From contig JACRCG010000192.1 of assembly GCA_016219145.1 (NCBI GenBank), positions 1 through 16,469 on the forward strand: 16,469 nt of DNA, read 5' to 3'. Positions 1 through 5,932 of this stretch are shown here, piece by piece. Position numbers and translations under genes: made by a program. The stretch is from Deltaproteobacteria bacterium (lineage in GTDB: Bacteria; Desulfobacterota; Desulfuromonadia; Geobacterales; Pseudopelobacteraceae). Each line of letters starts with the position of its first letter. Within the stretch, counting starts at the first letter, position 1. The notes under the pieces were generated by a model. That model was not told the DNA's origin. It was given only the letters and a program-made list of their open reading frames with translations, and ran no database searches.

Positions 1-14
1 ATACCATCAGGTAT
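1..14. repeat. Short perfect inverted repeat at the window edge, possible operator
   Basis: ATACC, a 4-base spacer ATCA, then GGTAT form a perfect 5-bp inverted repeat. It lies about 105 bp upstream of the -35 box of the sulfite reductase promoter. It could be a regulator site for that promoter or for a divergent gene left of the window. The left flank is missing, so the full extent of the symmetry cannot be judged. Confidence 0.3.
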
Positions 15-119
15 ACGTTTCAGTCAATTCAATTTCAGTAAATATCCAAAAGTCAAACCTTCACCCAGTCTGAGACCGGCACACACGCCCACCTTTAACC
101 CACTCCCTCAAAAAACATC

Positions 120-148
120 TTGACAAATCCGGCCGATCATATTATCTA
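120..148 (+). promoter_or_regulatory. Sigma-70 promoter of the sulfite reductase gene
   Basis: A perfect -35 TTGACA (120-125) is separated by 17 bp from TATCTA (143-148), which matches 4 of 6 positions of the -10 consensus. Transcription would start near 155, inside the palindrome that follows, about 40 bp before the chosen ATG. Base 120 is also a TTG that opens a longer reading frame, but that frame begins within the promoter and should not be taken as the protein start. Confidence 0.65.
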
Positions 149-153
149 CTATA

Positions 154-170
154 ACCATAGATATTATGGT
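154..170. promoter_or_regulatory. Operator-like palindrome over the transcription start
   Basis: ACCATA, spacer GATAT, then TATGGT is a perfect 6-bp inverted repeat placed directly after the -10 box, the classic position of a repressor site. The 14-base string AACCATAGATATTA at 153-166 recurs exactly at 1532-1545 before the next gene. A reverse-oriented match (14 of 15 bases) lies at 4622-4636 before cysD. The regulator is not identifiable here; a sulfur-responsive repressor is an inference. Confidence 0.55.
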
Positions 171-194
171 AATAATTTACGGGGCAGGAATTTC

Positions 195-1478
195 ATGACA
201 ACACAACCGATTGACTACCGTCTGGACGGTATCTACCGCCAGCGTCAGGAAGGTTTTTTCATGCAGCGGGTCAAACTGCCGGCGGGGGTATTCTCGGCCG
301 AACAGGCCCGTGCGATTGCCGACGTATCCTCACGTTTCGGCCAGGGCGCCATCCATCTTACCACGCGCGGCAGCATTGAAATCCACTGGCTGCTGGAAGG
401 TGATCTGATCGAGGTCAAGCGAGTATTGGCCAAGGTTGGCCTGACATCACGCGGCGCCTGCGGCGGCGCAGTTCGCGGCATTACCTGTTCCAGCCAGGGC
501 GCGGCGGAATTTCCTGCATTGGAAGCGATGGCGCGCAGACTGCACCGTCACTTTGTCGGCAATCCCCGTTTCGAGCGTCTGCCGAAGAAGTTCAAGATCG
601 GTGTAGAGGCCGATACGGCCAGCCGCCGTCATCTGATCCAGGATGTCGGGCTGGTCTTTGCCGGCAGTGACACCGACGGTACCCGCTTCGATGTTTATCT
701 GGGGGGCGGTCTGGGGCGCGAACCGCAGGCCGGCTTTCTTTATGAAGCAGCCGTAAACGAGAAGCGCATCATTCCGCTGATCGAAGCGGTGGCCAGGGTC
801 TATGCCGCCAACACACCAGCCGGAAAACGAGTCAAGCACCTGATCCGTGAAATTGGTGAGCCCGAGTTTCGGCGGCGGCTGACGCTGGAACCCTCCTTTA
901 ACGAGGAACTTCCGGCGCAAGCAGGACTTCCGGAAGGTCTGACGCCTGCTGCCGCGAACCGTCGCCTGGAAGCCCGTTTTTTTGGCGGTGTACTATCCGC
1001 AGAGCTGCTTGCTGAACTGGCCGATTTTGCTGCCGCATGGTCTGGCGGGCTGTTGATGGCAACTGCCGATCAGGATATCGCTTTTCACATTGCCGATACT
1101 GTCAATCTGGCCGATGCTGCCGAAGCGCTGAAACTGGCCGGTTTTGCTCTTGACGCCACGACCTTCCGGGTCTGCCCCGGCGCTCACCTCTGCAAGGTTG
1201 GGTTATCGCCAACCCGCGATGTCGCCCGCACAATCAGCGCCGCGATGGGACCGGCGGCAAAGCAGCTGACCTGGGCACTGTCTGGCTGCCCCAATTCCTG
1301 CACCCAGCCGCAGCTGGCCGAAATCGGGATTGTCAGCTCCAGTCTGGTGAAAGACGAGCAGGGTGAGCGCACACCACGCTTCGATCTGTACCGGCCGAAC
1401 AGTGAAGGCCTGGGAAGCGCCTTTGAACATTCACTGACACTGGACGAGCTCTGTAGCAAGGTGCGGGAGATCGGCTGA
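195..1478 (+). CDS. Siroheme/[4Fe-4S] sulfite (or nitrite) reductase, compact form
   Basis: This 427 aa cytoplasmic enzyme belongs to the nitrite/sulfite reductase family, which carries out the six-electron reduction of sulfite to sulfide or nitrite to ammonia on a siroheme-[4Fe-4S] centre. The two-fold layout is visible: a first ferredoxin-like half (about 10-70) with TTRGSIEIHW, a first catalytic-fold domain with LPKKFKI near 129-135, a second half (about 255-320), then the cluster ligands Cys327-x5-Cys333 (CPGAHLC) and Cys365-x3-Cys369 (CPNSC). It is shorter than the usual ferredoxin-dependent enzymes (roughly 500-600 aa). I chose ATG 195, preceded by GGCAGGAA, because the upstream part of the frame overlaps promoter and operator. 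The family signature does not separate sulfite from nitrite; the cys genes around it favour sulfite. No dedicated electron donor is encoded nearby. Confidence 0.9.
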   Translation: MTTQPIDYRLDGIYRQRQEGFFMQRVKLPAGVFSAEQARAIADVSSRFGQGAIHLTTRGSIEIHWLLEGDLIEVKRVLAKVGLTSRGACGGAVRGITCSSQGAAEFPALEAMARRLHRHFVGNPRFERLPKKFKIGVEADTASRRHLIQDVGLVFAGSDTDGTRFDVYLGGGLGREPQAGFLYEAAVNEKRIIPLIEAVARVYAANTPAGKRVKHLIREIGEPEFRRRLTLEPSFNEELPAQAGLPEGLTPAAANRRLEARFFGGVLSAELLAELADFAAAWSGGLLMATADQDIAFHIADTVNLADAAEALKLAGFALDATTFRVCPGAHLCKVGLSPTRDVARTISAAMGPAAKQLTWALSGCPNSCTQPQLAEIGIVSSSLVKDEQGERTPRFDLYRPNSEGLGSAFEHSLTLDELCSKVREIG

Positions 1479-1488
1479 TCGCCCGCAC
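1461..1488 (+). terminator. Strong hairpin spanning the sulfite reductase stop codon
   Basis: GTGCGGG (1461-1467) pairs with CCCGCAC (1482-1488). After one A/G mismatch, GATC (1469-1472) pairs with GATC (1477-1480) around the 4-base loop GGCT, giving an 11-bp stem. It covers the TGA stop at 1476-1478. A T-run begins only about 18 bases later (1507-1513), so it is not a textbook intrinsic terminator. It may attenuate, or stabilise the mRNA 3' end before the second promoter. Confidence 0.45.
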
Positions 1489-1523
1489 CACTGTTCTGGT
1501 TCGCTATTTTTTTAAATTTTTTG

Positions 1524-1545
1524 TATATATAAACCATAGATATTA
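1524..1545 (+). promoter_or_regulatory. Second promoter region with repeated operator motif
   Basis: An AT-rich stretch contains a -10-like TATATA (1524-1529, or 1526-1531) and then the exact 14-base motif AACCATAGATATTA (1532-1545), also found at 153-166. The spacing from -10 to motif is similar to the first promoter. Here only one half of the palindrome is kept, since TATGGT is replaced by an AT-rich sequence. No good -35 is visible. Confidence 0.45.
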
Positions 1546-1551
1546 AATACA

Positions 1552-2376
1552 ATGGACAGCAAGATGGCTCTGACAGTCGACCGGCAAAAAATTTCCGCGC
1601 TCATCAGCAGCCCCGTTTCGAGCGGAACGGCTGATGTTTTGCGCCGACAGGGCAACGTCTTCTTTGTTGGGGGCAACCTGCCTGTGTACGAGACCCTGGA
1701 AACCATGTTCGAGAGTTACTGCATGGAATCGACCGGCCTGTTTCACCTCACTTTCGGCGACAGCGGCAACCTGCAAAGAGGCCTTGAAATGGCGCGATTG
1801 ATCAAGAAAAACTTCAGTGTCCGGCTGATGGGCAGGCTCGACTATCCTGTCCCGGCGGAAACGGTCGAACAGATCTACGCTGCCGGAGTTGATATTCTGG
1901 ACATTCCGCTGCCGGTTTGCAGCAGCGCGTCAGACAGCACACTAATATCTGATCACACCGCCAGACAAGCCACGCTTGATGCCGCCCGGCTGGTCTTTCC
2001 CGGATGGTCGGTGGTAGCGAGCCTGGAGGCCGATCAGATGGCGACCGGCGCTACAATGGCCGTCATAGATAGCCTGCTCGCAAAGGGCATCATGCCGCTG
2101 GTATCTTTTTCGGGAAATACCGCCCTGAAGGAGCCTGATGATGCCGCTGCCGTATTCAGCCACCTGGCATCAGGCTGGAAAAAACATCACGTGCCGGTAA
2201 AAACCTTGCTGCCGCTGATCACTCTCATCACACCACTCGTCCCAAGGGAGGAACCGGGACTTGTCAGAGGGTTCATTGACAGGATTCGCGACCGGCATCA
2301 GCTGGCCAGTTCTGATCTGCAGCGGCGACTGCGCGTCGGACAGGCTGCGGACTCACTTGACTCGGCGGAATTATAA
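1552..2376 (+). CDS. Conserved-looking hypothetical protein, possible TIM-barrel fold
   Basis: I do not recognise the family with certainty. The protein is soluble, 274 aa from ATG 1552 or 270 aa from ATG 1564; the second start has a weak GGAC in front, while the first has no ribosome binding site. The order of alternating strands and helices suggests a TIM-barrel-like fold: VFFVGGNLPVYETLE (37-51), FHLTFGDSGN, VRLMGRLDYPVPAETVEQIY, AGVDILDIPLPV (111-122), WSVVASLEAD and IMPLVSFSG. Some of these phrases recall the barrel of radical-SAM enzymes, but the CxxxCxxC cluster motif is absent and only two cysteines exist. There is 1 bp between its stop and the transporter start, so the two are almost certainly one transcript. 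With sulfite reductase upstream and cysH downstream, a part in sulfur assimilation is inferred from context only. Confidence 0.75.
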   Translation: MDSKMALTVDRQKISALISSPVSSGTADVLRRQGNVFFVGGNLPVYETLETMFESYCMESTGLFHLTFGDSGNLQRGLEMARLIKKNFSVRLMGRLDYPVPAETVEQIYAAGVDILDIPLPVCSSASDSTLISDHTARQATLDAARLVFPGWSVVASLEADQMATGATMAVIDSLLAKGIMPLVSFSGNTALKEPDDAAAVFSHLASGWKKHHVPVKTLLPLITLITPLVPREEPGLVRGFIDRIRDRHQLASSDLQRRLRVGQAADSLDSAEL

Positions 2377-2377
2377 C

Positions 2378-3826
2378 ATGGAGCCGATCTCTTTCGACAA
2401 GCCGCTCAAGATCGATACCCGTCCGCTCTGGCTGATTCTGGTTGACAGGACAGCGCGTTATCAGGTGCTGGCCGCCCTGGCGCTGCTGGCTTTGATCGCC
2501 TGGCAGCTGACTCCTCCGGCCGGACTCTCTGCTGCCGGATATCACTCACTGGTGCTGTTCGGCGTCACGGTCGTACTGTGGGTGTCGGGCCTCCTTCCAA
2601 TCGCCGTGACCGCACTGCTTTCAATGGTAATGCTGCCGCTGACCGGCATTCTGCCGGCCAAACAGACGTATGCGCTCTTCGGCAACGAAGCGGTGTTTTT
2701 TATCCTGGGCGCATTTATTCTGGCGGCTGCCATGACCGGCACCGGCCTGTCCGCCCGTCTGGCCCGTGCAATGCTGGCCCGCTTCGGCAGGACACCCCGG
2801 CGCCTGGCGCTGACCGTCTACCTGTTGGCAGCCGGGCTTTCGTTCTGCATGAGCGAACATGCCGTGGCAGCCATGCTGTTTCCGGTGGTTGCCGAGATCA
2901 GCGACAGCCTCTCGCTCAAAGCGGGCAAAAGCAGTTATTCACGCTTACTTTTCATGTCGATCGCCTGGGGCTGCATCATCGGCGGGATAGCAACATTTCT
3001 TGGCGGCGCCAGAGCCCCGCTGGCCGTGCAGATGCTGCGGGAAAACAGCGGGCTGGAATTCTCGTTCATGGACTGGACGCTGGCTTCAATCACGATCGTT
3101 GCACCGCTCCTTCTGATCGGCTTTCTTGTACTGGAGCGCTTCTTTCCGATTGACATCACTGATGTCGAAGGGGGACTGCGACTGCTTAACCGCAAGCGGC
3201 TTGAGATCGGCAAGCCGGGAGGCAACGAGATTATCACCGCGCTCGTCATGATCCTGACCATCGGCGCCTGGATGATCTACGGCAGGGAACTGGGGCTGGC
3301 AAACATAGCCCTGCTGGCTACAGCGGCCTTATTCACCTTCCGGGTCGTATCCTGGGAGAAAATCGAAGAGTACGTCAACTGGGGCATAATCCTGATGTAC
3401 GGCGGTTCGATCGCCCTGGCCAGCGCCCTGGAAAAGACCGGCGCCGCACTCTGGATCGTAAAAAAAGGGCTGGGCGCTTTTTCACCGACGCCGTTTGTTG
3501 TCATAGCACTGATTTCGCTTGTAGCAATCGTCCTGACCGAATGTATCAGTCACGCGGCGGTAGTCGCCATTTTGATGCCGATAGGGCTGGGACTGGCGCA
3601 GGGGCTCGGCATAGATCCGAAGATCATGACCCTGGCTATCGCCCTGCCGGCCGGACTGGCCTACTGCCTGCCGATGGGCACACCGGCAACGGCGATTGTC
3701 TACGGCTCCGGGCATCTCAGCAGCCGCGAAATCATAATTCCGGGAGCCCTGATCATGACTGTTTCATGGCTGCTGTTTTTGGGCTCAGTGCTCTTTGTCT
3801 GGCCTTTGATCGGCCTCAGATTATAG
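2378..3826 (+). CDS. SLC13/DASS-family anion transporter, probable sulfate importer
   Basis: This 482 aa inner-membrane protein has about 12 hydrophobic segments spread from residue 28 to 478, as in the divalent anion:Na+ symporter family. The family signature near the end is recognisable as LPMGTPATAIVYGSG (431-445). Substrate is inferred from position between sulfite reductase and cysH, so sulfate is most likely; di- or tricarboxylate cannot be excluded from sequence. Key binding motifs diverge: the two Ser-Asn-Thr motifs of typical DASS proteins appear as Ser159-Glu-His and Ser391-His-Ala. The first post-hairpin loop reads GGARAP rather than a GTPPN-like loop, and the usual Asn of the second is Thr. 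ATG 2378 is chosen because it follows the upstream stop by 1 bp, and the 39 residues in front of it in the same frame overlap the previous gene and look unlike this family. Confidence 0.82.
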   Translation: MEPISFDKPLKIDTRPLWLILVDRTARYQVLAALALLALIAWQLTPPAGLSAAGYHSLVLFGVTVVLWVSGLLPIAVTALLSMVMLPLTGILPAKQTYALFGNEAVFFILGAFILAAAMTGTGLSARLARAMLARFGRTPRRLALTVYLLAAGLSFCMSEHAVAAMLFPVVAEISDSLSLKAGKSSYSRLLFMSIAWGCIIGGIATFLGGARAPLAVQMLRENSGLEFSFMDWTLASITIVAPLLLIGFLVLERFFPIDITDVEGGLRLLNRKRLEIGKPGGNEIITALVMILTIGAWMIYGRELGLANIALLATAALFTFRVVSWEKIEEYVNWGIILMYGGSIALASALEKTGAALWIVKKGLGAFSPTPFVVIALISLVAIVLTECISHAAVVAILMPIGLGLAQGLGIDPKIMTLAIALPAGLAYCLPMGTPATAIVYGSGHLSSREIIIPGALIMTVSWLLFLGSVLFVWPLIGLRL

Positions 3827-3843
3827 AAATACGGAAAAATCGC

Positions 3844-4539
3844 ATGAATTCACTCATACCTGTCATAACACCTGACGCCACTCCGGCCGAAATTCTGAGA
3901 ACCGGGATTGAAGCCGCCAACGGCCCGGTCTCTCTGGCCTGTTCCTTCTCGCTGGAGGATGTGGCCATTATCGACATCGCCCACCAGGCCGGTATCAAAC
4001 TGGGGGTGTTTGCCCTTGACACCGGCCGTCTGAACGAAGAGACTTACGAGATAGCCGAGGCTCTGATTGAGCGCTACCGACTGAAGATCGACTGGTATTT
4101 TCCGCGTCATGACGCAGTGGAACAGCTGGAGCGTTGCGAAGGGCTGTTCTCGTTTCGGGAATCACTGGGAAAGCGCCACGCCTGCTGCGCCATCCGCAAG
4201 GTAGAGCCGCTTGGACGGGCGCTGAAAGAGTTGAAAGGCTGGGTAACCGGCATGCGCCGCCAACAGAGCGTCACCCGCAGCGATCTGAAAGCTATCGAAC
4301 TGGACGAGCTGAACAGCGGCATTCTCAAGATCAACCCACTGCTTGACTGGAGCGAGGAACATCTGCTGGCCTACACCGAAGAGCGGCGCCTGCCGAAGAA
4401 CCGCCTTTACAGCCTGGGCTACCGCTCCATCGGCTGCGCCCCCTGCACCAGAGCGGTGCATGAAGGTGAAGACGCCAGGGCGGGACGCTGGTGGTGGGAG
4501 AATCCGGAAAACAAGGAATGCGGGCTGCATCGGCGCTGA
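3844..4539 (+). CDS. cysH: Assimilatory adenylyl-sulfate (APS) reductase
   Basis: CysH reduces activated sulfate to sulfite using thioredoxin or glutathione-type donors. The 231 aa protein has the PAPS/APS reductase fold, with SFSLEDVAIID (34-44) as the P-loop-like nucleotide site. The [4Fe-4S] ligands that mark the APS-using branch are present: Cys114-Cys115 (HACCAIRK) and Cys198-x2-Cys201 (GCAPC). The catalytic cysteine is Cys226 in the C-terminal KECGLHR. PAPS-type enzymes such as that of E. coli lack the four cluster cysteines, so APS is the predicted substrate, in line with the absence of an APS kinase gene here. ATG 3844 follows GGAAAAATCGC; the long upstream part of the frame lies inside the transporter gene and is not part of this protein. 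The gene follows the transporter by 17 bp. Confidence 0.95.
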   Translation: MNSLIPVITPDATPAEILRTGIEAANGPVSLACSFSLEDVAIIDIAHQAGIKLGVFALDTGRLNEETYEIAEALIERYRLKIDWYFPRHDAVEQLERCEGLFSFRESLGKRHACCAIRKVEPLGRALKELKGWVTGMRRQQSVTRSDLKAIELDELNSGILKINPLLDWSEEHLLAYTEERRLPKNRLYSLGYRSIGCAPCTRAVHEGEDARAGRWWWENPENKECGLHRR

Positions 4540-4553
4540 ACAAATCCGAAGAC

Positions 4554-4908
4554 AATAGAACGCGGATGACGCGGATTGAGCGGATCTACGCAGATAAAAC
4601 CAAATCATTTTACGGGTTGAAACCATTATATCTATGAATGGCAGTTGCACCGCAGGACGCAGAGCTTCACAGAGAAAACAGATAGTTATTGGAAATACTG
4701 AAGTCTCCAAAATGGTGAAACGTTTAAGACGTTAACTTCTTGATTTTACTCCGCGTTCCTCCGCGCCCTCTGCGGTAAATGCTTTTTCTGGGTTATATTC
4801 AGGATTTGGCGCTTGACCGGTTTTGCTTTAACCAAGGCTTCATAAGTTACCGTTTTATGATTTATAATCTGTGGTTATCCGCTACATCCGCGTCATCCGC
4901 GTCCTATT
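4554..4908. repeat. Inverted-repeat-bounded intergenic element (MITE/REP-like) between cysH and cysD
   Basis: The 400 bp spacer between cysH and cysD holds no convincing gene. Its ends are 42-bp inverted repeats (4554-4595 and 4867-4908) that match at about 35 of 42 positions; the core GCGGATGACGCGGAT (4562-4576) is exactly complementary to 4888-4902. A second, weaker inverted pair rich in CGCAGAG/CTCTGCG lies inside (4649-4664 against 4759-4775). No transposase is present. The right arm ends 33 bp before the cysD start. Element origin (non-autonomous mobile element or dispersed palindrome) is inferred from structure only. Confidence 0.65.
4622..4636 (-). promoter_or_regulatory. Third copy of the operator-like motif, upstream of cysD
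   Basis: ACCATTATATCTATG matches the reverse complement of the first operator (154-170) in 14 of 15 positions. It also lies in its own looser inverted repeat, CCATT (4623-4627) and AATGG (4637-4641). It sits about 305 bp before cysD inside the inverted-repeat element, and no strong promoter is visible next to it, so its function is uncertain. Confidence 0.35.
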
Positions 4909-4941
4909 GCATTTAACAGAAAAGATTATGAGGTACCTTAT

Positions 4942-5847
4942 ATGAGTCTGAATCTTACCCATTTGCAACAACTGGAAGCCGAAAGCATCCACATCCTGCG
5001 CGAGGTGGTGTCCGAATTTGCCAATCCGGTCATGCTCTATTCGATCGGCAAGGATTCGGCCGTCATGCTGCATCTGGCCCGCAAGGCCTTTTATCCGGCC
5101 CCGCCCCCCTTTCCGCTGCTGCACGTGGATACCACCTGGAAGTTCCGCGAAATGATCCAGTTCCGGGACAAGATGGCGGCCGAATGCGGACTTGACCTGA
5201 TCGTGCATATCAACGAGGAGGGGGTCCGACAGGGAATTTCCCCCTTTACCCACGGTTCAGCGCTCTATACCGATATCATGAAGACCGAGGGACTCAAGCA
5301 GGCCCTGGACCGCTACAAGTTCGATGCCGCCTTCGGCGGCGCCCGCCGGGATGAGGAGAAGTCTCGGGCCAAGGAGCGCATTTTTTCCTTCCGCAGCGCC
5401 AATCACCGCTGGGACCCCAAGGACCAGCGCCCGGAACTCTGGAACCTGTACAACACCCGCATCAAGCCGGGCGAAAGCATCCGCGTCTTTCCGATTTCCA
5501 ACTGGACCGAACTGGATGTCTGGCAGTACATCCACCTGGAGAATATTCCGATTGTACCGCTCTACTACGCCGCTGTCAGGCCGGTGGTGGAGCGGGACGG
5601 CATGCTGATCATGGTCGATGACGAACGCCTGGATCTCCAGCCGGGGGAAACGATCCAGCATAAATCGGTCCGTTTCCGCACCCTGGGGTGCTACCCGCTG
5701 ACCGGCGCAGTCGAATCAACCGCCAACACCCTGCCGCAGATCATTCAGGAGATGCTGCTGACCAAAACATCCGAGCGCCAGGGACGTCTGATCGACCATG
5801 ATTCGGCCGGGTCGATGGAGAAGAAGAAACAGGAAGGGTATTTCTAA
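4942..5847 (+). CDS. cysD: Sulfate adenylyltransferase subunit 2 (ATP sulfurylase small subunit)
   Basis: CysD forms APS and pyrophosphate from sulfate and ATP, with the GTPase CysN driving the reaction. The 301 aa length equals the usual size (E. coli about 302). The PP-loop is seen as YSIGKDSAVMLHLARKAFYP (34-53), followed by the conserved LLHVDTTWKF, GGARRDEEKSRAKER and FPISNWTELDVWQYI. ATG 4942 has GAGGT seven bases upstream. It begins a probable operon cysD-cysN-larE; an 85 bp spacer separates it from cysN. The distance to cysH and the element in between suggest that this group has its own promoter, although I could not find a convincing one. Confidence 0.97.
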   Translation: MSLNLTHLQQLEAESIHILREVVSEFANPVMLYSIGKDSAVMLHLARKAFYPAPPPFPLLHVDTTWKFREMIQFRDKMAAECGLDLIVHINEEGVRQGISPFTHGSALYTDIMKTEGLKQALDRYKFDAAFGGARRDEEKSRAKERIFSFRSANHRWDPKDQRPELWNLYNTRIKPGESIRVFPISNWTELDVWQYIHLENIPIVPLYYAAVRPVVERDGMLIMVDDERLDLQPGETIQHKSVRFRTLGCYPLTGAVESTANTLPQIIQEMLLTKTSERQGRLIDHDSAGSMEKKKQEGYF

Positions 5848-5852
5848 AACTC

Positions 5853-5910
5853 GGCCGCGTCCGATCAGACATATCCGTCAGATCGGTCCGATCCGTCGGA
5901 TTGGACGGCC
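5853..5910. repeat. Imperfect palindromic repeat in the cysD-cysN spacer
   Basis: The spacer is built of short GATC/CCGTC units. Its outer parts, GGCCGCGTCCGATC and GATTGGACGGCC, are imperfect inverted repeats. Inside, TCCGA (5887-5891), TCCG and TCGGA (5896-5900) form a perfect small hairpin. This resembles dispersed intergenic palindromes and may form a structured RNA between the two coding parts of the transcript. Confidence 0.45.
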
Positions 5911-5932
5911 CCAAAAATTACCGAGGTTACAT

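Noticed and set aside
3541..3843. Upstream extension of cysH inside the transporter gene
   Set aside because: The extra residues are a shadow of the transporter in another frame; ATG 3844 gives the normal CysH N-terminus.
4863..4878. A further weak match to the operator motif (minus strand) just before cysD
   Set aside because: It matches in 13 of 16 positions but overlaps the right arm of the inverted-repeat element, so the resemblance is probably accidental.
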